A stretch of 64,000 nt of DNA from Acanthochlamys bracteata. Lineage: Eukaryota; Streptophyta; Magnoliopsida; Pandanales; Velloziaceae. The DNA lies in assembly GCA_019914995.1 (NCBI GenBank), contig CM034128.1:1862501-1926500 (forward strand). The letters run 5' to 3'. Within the stretch, counting starts at the first letter, position 1. Each line of letters opens with the position of its first letter. The notes under the pieces were generated by a model. That model saw nothing but the letters and a program-made list of their open reading frames with translations. It was not told where the DNA came from and ran no database searches. Made by a program: the position numbers and the translations under genes. Shown here piece by piece: positions 27,078 through 37,551 of the stretch.

Positions 27078-28225
27078 ATGGGGCACAAAGAAAACAACGA
27101 GCAGGCAGCGGCATCGACGTCAACTGTTCCGGTAGCAGAAGAGAAATGGGGAACAAGACAGATGGGCGCACCGGCACCGCCGCAAGCGCACCCAAAAAAC
27201 CGTGAAGCTTCACAGTGGACACCACGGGCTTCTGATGAACAGCACTACCAGTACGTTCTCGAACATACTCCTGTACAGAGATCGGCCGGGAGTCCAATGG
27301 AGGGCATACTTGAGTACTTCAATTCGTGGAGTCGGCGCGCCGAAACCATGGCTACCAACATGTGGCATAACTGTAAGCATAGCATATGCAATTTCAATGT
27401 TACTATCTGCTAATCGGTTTTCCAAAATTTTTCTATTTTAACTTGTTATAGATTGACATATGTTGGACAGTGAAGACGGCGCCATCGATGAAAGACGCAG
27501 CTTGGGGAAAACTGACTCTGGCTACAAAAGCAATACAAGGAGGCGGGTTTGAGCCTTTATACAAGCAAACATTCCAGACAGAACCCAACGAGCGTTTGAT
27601 GAAAACTTTCGCGTGTTATTTATCCACCGCAACAGGTCCGGTCGCCGGCACGATGTACCTGTCTTCACATAAGGTAGCCTTCTGCAGCGACAGACCGCTT
27701 TCCTTTAAAGCGCCGTCGGGACAAGAATCGTGGAGTTATTACAAAGCGATGATCCCGTTGTCAAAGATACGGAGCGTGAATCCGGTGACGCTGAAGGAGA
27801 CCCCGCCAGAGAAGTACTTGCAGATTGAAACTATCGACGGTCACGAGTTTTGGTTCATGGGGTTTGTGAATTTTGATAAAGCTGCTAAGTACTTACCTGA
27901 GGCTATAGCAAGGCAAGGTCAGTTTTCGGACCAGCAACAGAATCAGTATGTTGTTTCACCGCAACAGCAGCATTTTGACGGGCAGCAGCAGCCGTACCCG
28001 CCTCAGTATCCAGTAGAGCAGCAGCAGGCGCATCCGCCGCAGTTCACAAATTTGGGAGGCCAGCAGCAGCAGAAGCAGCATGTTGTTTCACCGCAACAGC
28101 AGCATGTTGACGGGCAGCAGCAGCCGTACCCGCCTCAGGATCCAGTAGAGCAGCAGCAGGCACATCCGCCGCAGTACACAAATGTGGAAGGCCAGCAGCA
28201 GCAGAAGCCTTCGGCAACTCGGTGA
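27078..28225 (+). CDS. GRAM-domain protein, GEM-like (GER5 type)
   Basis: Two exons (27078-27372, 27471-28225) encode 349 residues. The N-terminal part is low complexity and includes SQWTPRASDEQHYQYVLEH. The pre-GRAM helix ILEYFNSWSRRAETMATN follows, and then the GRAM domain at about residues 126-243, with FEPLYKQTF, GPVAGTMYLSSHKVAFCSD and FWFMGFVNFDKA. GRAM domains bind phosphoinositides; GEM-related proteins act at membranes and chromatin, and GER5 of Arabidopsis is ABA-responsive. After the canonical end the protein carries about 100 extra residues rich in Gln and Pro, made mostly of two 44-residue direct repeats. That tail is longer than I expect for the family. A GILP gene lies further downstream on the same strand, as beside Arabidopsis GER5, which supports this subgroup. 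Confidence 0.9.
27944..28207 (+). repeat. 132-base in-frame tandem duplication in the GEM-like C-terminus
   Basis: Units 27944-28075 and 28076-28207 each encode 44 residues. They start QYVVSPQQQH and QHVVSPQQQH and both end GQQQQK. Only a few bases differ, so the duplication is young. It keeps the reading frame. Confidence 0.9.
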
Positions 28226-29309
28226 TGCAGAGTACTATGAACTGCTGTGGAATTCCCGTAGATCTTATGCGTATATGTGTACAGTGTGCGAGTTGTGTGC
28301 TTCGCTAATAATATGCATGTTCTATGTATGCATCAATCAATAGATTTTTTAATATAATATGTATGTTATGCATCCGTTAAAATCTTTCAGTAGAGCTTCC
28401 CTGTTTCTATGTTCACAAATTTTTTGGTGCTGATAACTCTTGGGAGACTGTATCACGGTTAACAAGGACCGAAAGAAAATTGGGCTTCTTCTCAATGGGC
28501 CTGTTCGGCTCCCGGCCTATTGTAATTGGATAAGTTGGGTTTCAGAAGATTCGAAGTGTGCCATTGAGAGGACACAAGGTCATGGTAGGACACGACCAAA
28601 GTTTCTCCATTAGGGCGTGTTTTTTTACATAACATATTTCATTTTATTAAATTTATTTTTAATAAAACAAATAAAAATATATTTTTACTTTTTAATTTAA
28701 TTTTTTAAACTTATTTTTTAAAATATAAGTTTACTTCAAATAAACATATTTTAATCTCATTAATAGGCTTATATATGTTCGTTCTGTAGAATAATTTCTT
28801 CCTATCTTATAGGTCGCGAACAATACTAATGATAAAATTTTCTATTAACTAATAAAGTTTTAAGCGGCTTCAAGCAAAAACTTCCACCTACAAGCTCCAT
28901 TTGAAAGGTAAAAGACTCCGTTAATGACGAAGGTCATCTAAGTGAAAGCCAAACCCAAAAAAAAAACATTTGACACACACTATCATATCAGGCTTATCAG
29001 CCAACGAGCCAATTCATATGCAATAGCATCTGCGGGCTTCGCAGAAGCTACTAACAGTTAAAAACTTTATAAAAATATATACACGGACGGGGCCATTTCA
29101 GGAACACAGTAGTGAATCAAAAACACTTGTTTATCTTTTCATTCAAACTAAAAGGAACAGTTCAATCACACCATCTCCATTTCAATTACCGCTTTCCCAA
29201 AACCACCTACCTACTCATGCCTATGTTTCTGAACACACTTCACTAAACAAGGAAGACCTGTTTCTCTCTACTCGTTCTCTCTGTTTCTCTCTTCTATTTT
29301 TGGTCGGCT
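28226..29309. other. Intergenic between GEM-like and WW-domain genes
   Basis: GEM-like 3' flank, then at 28612-28760 an AT-rich piece starting TTAGGGCGTGTTT that resembles the left end of the Tourist MITE at 52523, with its right end lost. After that comes a pyrimidine-rich leader (about 29160-29309) for the next gene. Confidence 0.4.
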
Positions 29310-30482
29310 ATGCAGGCGCTAAACGTCGACATGATCGCTGCAAAACTTCAGAGCATCTCTCTCCGCCGCCGCTCTGATAGCAAAGACATCAGTGCAGCGG
29401 CGACAGAGACATCATCAGCTAAGTACGAGTTTTCTGGCCAGACAGACGGTGGAGTTGTCATGGTGGACTTGAACTCTGATGTTGCTTTGCCTTATCCTTG
29501 GGAACAGCTGTTAGATATCAGAGTAGGTTCCTGAGTTTTCTTATTGTCTTTTGTTCCTTAAATGACCCTGTTCTTGTTGTTGTTCATCTTCTTCTGGTAA
29601 CGATTGAGGCATTAATGTGGATCGGATGCTGTACATGTTCCATATCTTTCATTCATTCTCCTTGCATGTATCATATATTATTTGGGTTTTTCTTTAGTTA
29701 TTACTTTGGTCTGTTTGTTTATGATCAGATTGTTGCTTGTGCTTAATTAACTTTTTTTATATTGAACCTAAAATTAAGCCTTTTGCTATCCTCTACTTTT
29801 CTTCAAGTTTTCATGCCTTAATCAATTCGTATACATTTTTATATAGATGATCAACATATACTTAATTTTAATTCTACTAAAGATAATCTTCCCTTTCCAT
29901 ATCCCAAGAAACTTGTTCAATATTATTGATGATGATCATTTGAATTTGTTAATAATATTGCAGACAGGGCAAATCTACTACAAGAACCTTAACAATGGTG
30001 CAAAGACAACAATGGATCCACGCAAGTTCACAGCTTCTGAAGACCACTACTGCTCATCACCAATCTACTACTACTCATCTTCTGAAGAAGATAGCAGCGA
30101 CGAAGACGAAGATGAAGAAAGCCAAAGTGACGTTAATTCCCTTGGAAACAAAAGCTGGAACGGCGACCGAGAAGAAGATCAAGATATCATGATCAGCAAT
30201 ACAACTACTACTGCTGCTGATGATGATGATACAAGCTGTTCTTCAGGTCTATCTTACGTTTCTTCTGCTTCTCCGACATCGACCACATTGAGCTCTGCAG
30301 GCTGCTGCGGCGCCACGAGCAGAAAAAACGCAAGCTGCGGCAGAGGGACCGGAGAGGTTGCGACGCTTGTGATTGCGGGATGTAAGTCTTGTTTCATGTA
30401 TCTCATGGTTCCCAAGCACACAGAGATTTGTCCTCGCTGCAATGGTGATCTTCTTCAGTTGGGCCGCAATGGATGCGTTTGA
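29310..30482 (+). CDS. CFL1: WW-domain protein similar to CURLY FLAG LEAF 1
   Basis: Two exons (29310-29522, 29964-30482) encode 243 residues. The intron falls inside the WW domain: LPYPWEQLLDIR is joined to TGQIYYKNLNNGAKT. WW domains bind proline motifs. CFL1 of rice and Arabidopsis has the same split WW domain and affects cuticle formation by interacting with the homeodomain factor HDG1. An acidic Ser/Asp/Glu tract follows, then a conserved C-terminal zinc-ribbon-like segment with paired cysteines (GCKSCFMYLMVP, CPRCNGDLLQLG). The N-terminus has the helix AAKLQSISLRRR seen in this group. The start is the first ATG after the pyrimidine-rich leader. No disruption was seen. The CFL1 name is by domain layout, not by a database search. 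Confidence 0.85.
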
Positions 30483-32604
30483 AATTTGATATTACATTAC
30501 ATACTCTAGTGAGTTAATGGTTTCTTCTACTTTTTCTCTTTGTTTGAAAGTTCATAGGGTTGTAATGATCAGCAAAGAGATTTAAGAATGAGCTTGCCTT
30601 TTGAAATTTGCTTCATTGATCATGTAGTTCATCGATCATTTAATCTTTCTTCTGAAAGGTACGAGCTTTCGATCTGTACCTCCAGGGTTTATTAATTTCT
30701 TTGTTTCCTAGCTAGCGTTATTTTCTATCTGTGGTATGATATCAATGACAGGGTTTTAAATTAAGTGTTGTTCGTATGTTTTGGATTGGAATGGTTTCTT
30801 TTTACTTTGTCAGATATTATTCTCGCGACCCCTAATTAATGACAAAGAACAGTTTGGTTTTTTTCAAGGAGGAAGAACTTGTAAATAATAAGCAAAAACT
30901 AAATGAACTGGTTTCTATTGGAATTTTCTTTTGGTTCACAGAGTATGTGCTTGTGTTTTGTGTTGCCGTTGTCCTGCTTCAAAATGTGAAGGGGACTGTG
31001 GAGAGCGTGAGATTCTGATTCGTTTTCCATCATAGCTGCAGCTGCACTGCAATTGAATAGTTGCACAGAGAATCAACTCGTACGTACTTACTGCTACCAC
31101 CACCAACAATCCCCACACTAGAAGTCTAGAACTACACTAAAAGAGTTGTAGGAATATATGCACACTGTAGCTTAACTAGCTAGGAGTAGTATGCGGTTGT
31201 ATTCATACGAGTAGCTTGCTGCTAGTTAAATAAGCTGCGAAGTAGTGAAAGAAGAGTGGTGATAATGGATGAACGAAAGGGTAAGGAAGAGAAGGGAAGT
31301 GGAATAAAATTGAAAGTGAGGGAGAAGAATGAGACAAAGGAACCTTTCCTCGGTTTGGCAGCAGCAACAGCAACAGCAGGAGCAGGAGAGAATCTCTGCA
31401 CTACTTACTTTGTGTGCTGTCTCTGGGGAAAAGAACCACTCATAGCATTAGGTTGTGTTTTATTTTGCCGAAAATAAGTTTTGTAAAACTAAATTTAGTA
31501 GAATTAAATTTAATAAGAAAATGAATTAGAGATGAGTTTTGTAATTTCAGAATAAAATTGAAAATATAGATGAAATATAGAAAGTGAATTCGACTTTAAA
31601 ATTTAATAAAAGAAAGTGAGTTGTCCCTACAATTGAAATACACTTTTAGCAGATCAAGACTTATTACACTACACGCAGAGATGTAAAGAGAAAGAGGGAG
31701 CAAATCTTCAACTTATGATTCATAATTCTAATATAACAAAAGAAGAATATAAGCAATGCTAATATGTAAATTATACCCACTCTTTTGCTCAGAATGCAAT
31801 AAAAAGAGAACTAAAAGAGAGCATTGAGTTGGTGAGATAATGAGAGAGAGAGAATCAACTGTTATTCTGCAGCACTTTACCTGACCAACACCTTTGGCCA
31901 GTCAACTAAAGAGAACAAAAAAATAGCAGCAGCAGCAGCTTTACCCAGTTCCAATATTCCGTTTCCATCAAACAGCAAACAAATACTATGTATACATTGT
32001 GGGTAATGGAGGAGCCCACTGCCTTCGTCTCCTGCACCCAAACAGTGCACAGAAGAGCACAAGGCACATCAACTAATTTGGAATATTTGTTGATGAAGTT
32101 ATTATCATCATGCACTAATAATGGAGTCAACTTTGCAGAGAATCCTTCGTGACCATGAACACAATGATATCCATTTACTCAGAATGATTAAATCCTACTG
32201 ATTCAAATATATGCTCATATCTGCGCGTTGCAGAATGCATGCAAGCATTGCAGAGAGTGTGATCAGTAGCAAGTAGCCAGTCTTTTAGCTGTTGGACGAG
32301 CTCCATGCAACTGTAATGTTGCAGGGATTCTCTTCTGAAAAACAGAAGAAAGAAAATTTTATAAAGAAAAATATTTTAAAATTTTTAAAAAATAAGCTCT
32401 ATTTTTATTATTAAAAAATATTATGTAGAATATTTTTTTACTTTTTAAATTTTAAACAAAATTTATATAATATTACAAAAAATAATTAAAAATATGAAAT
32501 AAAATTAAAAATGAAAAGATTAACCGAACAGCACCCAAAAAGGAAAAGTAGCTTAGCTTCCCTTGCTGCTCTCTGAGCAGATGCACATGATTATATTGCT
32601 TCCA
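30483..32604. other. Intergenic with degraded repeats
   Basis: 3' flank of the WW-domain gene, then no recognisable gene. An AT-rich diverged repeat lies at about 31449-31640 and a probable reverse, decayed family A MITE at about 32340-32540. Short CAG/AGC-rich runs near 31360-31385 and 31925-31940 are low complexity. Confidence 0.4.
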
Positions 32605-32612
32605 GTTTTACC

Positions 32613-33396
32613 CACAGTTGTTAGTTGTCCGACCCAGACGGTAAATCGGTCCGAATTCGTAAAAAAATCGTTTATGTAATTGACCCATTTCGATCCGCTT
32701 TTGATCCGTTTCAATTCGATCGACCTGTCCGTCCGGGTCAAACCGGGTTAATTTTTTTTTAAAAATGAATTTAAAAATTTTTTTAAAATTAATTAAAAAA
32801 TTTAAATTGATGATATATTTAATACAAAAATAATTATTAATAATCCTATATTGAAAAATAATATGTAGTTTAATTTTGTATTTGGATGTGATAATACAAA
32901 AATATAATTGCTTATGTTTTATTTGTAAATATCAATTATTAGTAATTTTTTAAAATTTTAAATTGTAAAATATTTAGAATCAAATATGTATACCTACAAA
33001 AATTTGTTATATCTCTTTTATGATTTTTCTATTTTATGATTTTATTTTTTTCTAATATCCTAATTTATTTAAATATTTCTTATTATAAATTTTAGTTGTT
33101 ATTATTGTTATTGGTGGTGACAATACTTCAATTTTTGCTGTGATTATTATTGCTGTTGTTGTTGATAATAATGCTATAATAAAAATATTTTAATTTTTTC
33201 CTATTATTACTATTGCTATTATTATTGGTAGTATTATTGGCAATAGATTTTTTACTGTAATTATTGTTATTATTAATTAAAAATGCTTTAATATTATTGA
33301 CCCGATGGTTCGACCGGTTGACCTGACGGTTTGACCCAAGAACCGTGACCCGAACAAATTTCTGGTTCGATGTCCGATCCGATTCTTACAACTATG
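32613..33396. mobile_element. hAT non-autonomous element, family C copy 2
   Basis: A perfect 8-base target duplication GTTTTACC (32605-32612 and 33397-33404) brackets inverted ends CACAGTTGTTAG and CTTACAACTATG. An 8-base duplication with ends starting CA is the mark of the hAT superfamily. The 784 bases contain no transposase. The subterminal regions are rich in CGG/CCG-type motifs (GACCCAGACGG, GACCCGAACAAA) and the core is AT-rich. The related copy at 16972 is shorter and more diverged. Confidence 0.85.
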
Positions 33397-33721
33397 GTTT
33401 TACCATAAAATAACGGTTTTAAATACATGCTGCTTCTAACTCGGGCCGTAAGATTAATAAGCTTGAATCAAATGGCCCAAGGCCCATATGCATCAAATTT
33501 AGGTTTGGAAATGTTCAAGAGTGTTTATTAAAAAAATTCTTTTTTTTTAAAATATATTATTTTATAAAAATTTTAAATTATAATATTATTTTATATTTAT
33601 ATTTTATCTATATTTTTAAATTTAAAAAAGAAAATTTAAAATATATGCTAATTTTTTTAGAATTAAAAAAATTTGTTGAAATTGATAAATAATTTTATAT
33701 ATGCCTTTCAATCTGACTACT

Positions 33722-33980
33722 ATTAGTGCTTTTTTTTTTTTGCTTTTCCTCAACGAATTTTTTAATTTTTAATTTTATATTTTTTAATATATATTTTATA
33801 AGTATTTAAAAGTTTTATTTAAAAATTTAGAAAGTGTAGAAAAATTCTAAGTAATGAGATCTTTTTATTACATATTTTTATTATTTTTTTAGAAGTAAAA
33901 AATATAAAGCTAATTTTTCAAAAAAAATAAAAATTTTTTATTTAAAAAATTTTTATTTCATAAAGAATATCAAACGTATC
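33722..33980. repeat. MITE, family A copy 6
   Basis: Follows the family A order (TTTTTAATTTTTAATTTTATA, AGAAAGTGTAGAAAAATTC, TTTTTATTACATATTTTT, then AATATCAAACGTATCC). The left terminus is obscured by a T-run. Confidence 0.5.
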
Positions 33981-34201
33981 CGACGAAAGAAATAACTAAA
34001 TAAAATAAATTTAGAAGCTTCCATAGACCGGTACAGATCGGTCCAGACGAACCGGACGGGACCAATTCAAGCCAACGCGCTTACAATTAAAAAGTAAAAA
34101 CCTTCATTCTCCCCACGTTCCTTTCTTTCTCTTTTCGTCAACAATAATAAAAGAAACCAACAATCAAGAAAACAAACAACAAGAACTCGAAGAAGACACC
34201 A

Positions 34202-35660
34202 ATGGCAAAGGAATCGAAGATCGATGAGCCGGCGATGGGAGTACCGTACGCCTACCCATACGGCAGCGGTGGAGCTCAGTACGGTCGGCCGGAGTCGTAC
34301 TACGTGGGACCCAACCCACATCAGTCCGGCATGATCCCGCCGAACGCTGTCTACGGAGATCCAAAGGGTGTCCCTCTTCATCAGACCATGTATAGAGACA
34401 CACCTGCCCCTTTCTCTTGTCCTTTCTGCTCCAACTCTGGACTCACCACGATCAGGTTTGACGATTTCTCAATGAAAAAGGATTTATTTTTTATTTGTTT
34501 TAAAAAAGATCACTATTTTTTTTGTTTTTTTAACTTTGATTTCTCTGAATATGTGATTAGCTTGTTGTTTTGCTATGTTTTTCCTTTTAGAAAGAAAGGA
34601 CCTTCGCTTTTTTTGCTTGTGCTTAGATCTCCGTGAGTATGTTGTTTATTTTGATTGTAAACTATACGATAGCTAGTTCCTTAATTGAGGACTCAAGATT
34701 GTGATTATGAATGTACTTTTGTTTGTGGGTTTTAGCTTTTCTATTTACTGTCGTTTCTCACATCTGAGATCGTTGTCTTAAGAATTTAACTCAATATTAG
34801 TTTGACGCCTAATTGACAAGTGACCCACTAGGGACATTGGATGCTACCATTTTCCATTTGACTGAAATTGATTTGCCATATCATATATCAAAGAGCAAAA
34901 CTGGAATGTAGTTCCGAATTTCTTGACGATTGAAACAACTTGGCTGCCAAAAATATTCGGATTCTTGTGATTATAGGAAGAACGGCATTCAAAAAGATTT
35001 ACCAAAATTATATTACATTGTTCAAGAAGATGGAGAAAAATTAGCATAGAAGGCTTCTTCTTGCTATCTACCAATATGCAGTGTTTTTATGGGTATGATC
35101 TACATTAACTAACTTATAAAGTTGTCCATGCCTCGAGTTTGGAGAAATTGTTTCTAGATACCATGTATGCCACCAATGCAGTTATATTTGATTGCTTATG
35201 CAGCCTTACTGTTTTGAATATTATCAACTAGATAATGTAATATTTTCTTTACTTTTTCTATTCTGACTTTCTCTATTTTATCTCAAAAACATAAATCTTA
35301 GTGTTGTTTTCTTAAGAATATGTTGATAAAATGTTGACTCGATTATGCGTGTATGTTTCCAGATCTAAGCCAAGTCTAGCAGCTTTTGTTGGTTGCATGA
35401 TGCCCTTTATGCTTGGAGTGTGCTTCCTGTGCCCATCAATGGATTGCCTGTGGCATAAATACCACTACTGCCCTAATTGTGGGGAAAAGGTCTCACTCTC
35501 ACTCTGATACGTCTCTTTATGCTTTTATCATTTTAGTTTGCTGCATCAATAATTCTGAGACTACTTAAACATGCAGGTTGCCGAATTCAAGAAGTCAGAT
35601 CCCTGTCTTGTGATGGATGCTCCTCGTTGGATGGAACCTAGTTTTGCTGTACCTGCATAA
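34202..35660 (+). CDS. GILP1: LITAF-domain protein (GILP type)
   Basis: Three exons (34202-34455, 35363-35489, 35577-35660) encode 154 residues with consistent phases. The N-terminal half is Pro/Gly/Tyr-rich (GVPYAYPYGSGGAQYGRP). The LITAF domain has its first zinc knuckle CPFCSNSG, then a hydrophobic segment that dips into the membrane (AAFVGCMMPFMLGVCFLCP), then the second knuckle with HYCPNCGEKVAEFKKSDPC. Plant GILP proteins sit at the plasma membrane and, in Arabidopsis, interact with LSD1 and damp hypersensitive cell death. Reading past exon 1 into the intron gives a spurious longer frame. The gene is convergent with the ABF gene to its right. Confidence 0.9.
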
Positions 35661-37350
35661 GTTGACTCCATATGTGAAATGCCTCTGGAGGATGTACATA
35701 AGTTACCCCATTCTGGAGCTAATCCTAAGTCTATAGCATATTATTGTCTCAGGATTATGTAAACTTTGTGTTAGATGGACAACACACCATGTATTGTTTT
35801 AATGATGCGTGTTCTTCTACTTATGGTGGTCTTCTTTTCGAAAGTGTATGCTGCAATTTGTTTTTGCAGAATGCAAATGGAATTCAAGTTTGTGACTATG
35901 ATAATAGTAGATATTCTCGAGATACATGCTTTACGTTGGTCTTGATGGGTTGTTTTCCTTTTCGCGGTGTAAGAAATCACACCTTTTCTTTTTGGTATGT
36001 TTGTAAGTAGATCATCTTCAATATTCTTCAATCTAGGGCTTTAACCCATAGAGGCATACTCACAGTTGCGTTTAACATCATTCACAAGAGATCGTGTGGC
36101 TCACGGGAAATTGCTATTTTCATTCAAGCATCAAGAAGTTTAACAAAATACATATGATAAACAAATCAGAGTTTCAGCATCTTTACATCAACTTACTAAG
36201 ACTTGTATACATTATCACGAGCTTCTGCTCATGCTGGAACAAAAAACCACCAGACTAACAGACACTCCCCTTTGAAGAACTAGAGGAGAAAAATTATGGA
36301 AGCTAAATATCCAACAAAAACGAGCATCTTCTTGATAGATATCTACTGAAATTTGCACTGATTTTTTTTGAAATTTCTGTTAACCGCCTTACACACTTCT
36401 GTCGTCTGAAATAAGCAGTAATTTGCTTTCAACTTGTCATTTAGAAAAAATTTCTCAATCAGCAGTCAAGGACCAAAGAGTAACAAATTATATTGCGAAC
36501 ATAAACTTTATAAGGACTCAGGGCTGAAGTAGATTGAAGGAGCTTTTCTAGCTTGCATTGAAAAAAAAATTAAAAAAAGAGGAAAATCACCAGCGCAAAT
36601 AAAAAGAATTATAGATACCCGTGTTGAGGAGATTTAAAAGGTAAAATAAAAAACACTTTTTGAAAAGCAGCCAAACGCAGCCTTCACCTTCCATCCGCAG
36701 TAGATAAGAGGAAAAAGATCAGTAATTGATTCGACAAAAGCAAGCAAAGGACTTTTCCAGCCATATCATCACAAGTTCACAAGAACTTACATGCATCCAA
36801 GCAATCAATTTGAACAGCTGTAAAAAACATTCAAGTCACTGAAAACCATTTGCAGGCTCGAGTCACCTGTGACACAAGGGTTCACGGGATAACAAAAATT
36901 CATAGTTGCATAATGCTCGTACCTGAAGATATGAATGTAAAAGTGGGCTTCATGTTATGAACTCAAGCTCTTTGGTCAATGATAAAGAAATCCCAAAGTA
37001 TATAACATAATAACACTTCGAAAACACTCACATATGATGAATCCAATCTAAGACGACCTACAACAAATATAATTTAGCACATCAAGCATTTTCAAGCTAG
37101 ACTCCATAAACTGTTGAATTAGAATGCTACTAGAGAAGGACTGCTTTCCTAAATTGACATTGGAGACCAAAGAACACAATGGATGGTAAACATAACTACA
37201 AAGCCCTATACCTTTTAACTTTACACAAGATTTGGCTCCCATGAGTATATACAACTACCTCAGGAAGTATGATCTTATGAATTTGCAGTCATCTCCATGC
37301 AACCCTTGAATTAGAACTTATTAGCATCCTTGAGCACCATCCACCTATTA
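35661..37350. other. Convergent 3' flanks of GILP and ABF
   Basis: No gene recognised on either strand. The left part is GILP 3' untranslated DNA. The right part should contain the ABF 3' end on the - strand. No bounded repeat was found. Confidence 0.45.
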
Positions 37351-37516
37351 TTACCAGGGACCTGTTAGCGTCCTCCTTAAGCATTGTCTCTTGGGACCAT
37401 ATTGCTGATTCATCATCTCCAAAACCTGCTGATTTAGGGGTAAAGATTGGCAAAGCGTAAGCAACTTGCTTGCTCATTATTAAATACTGAAATCTTTCAA
37501 GAGGATATTAAAAACG

Positions 37517-37551
<35 letters not shown>

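Noticed and set aside
34456-34636. Extension of the GILP first exon into a Phe-rich tail
   Set aside because: The frame simply runs into the intron. Splicing at 34455 restores the LITAF domain.
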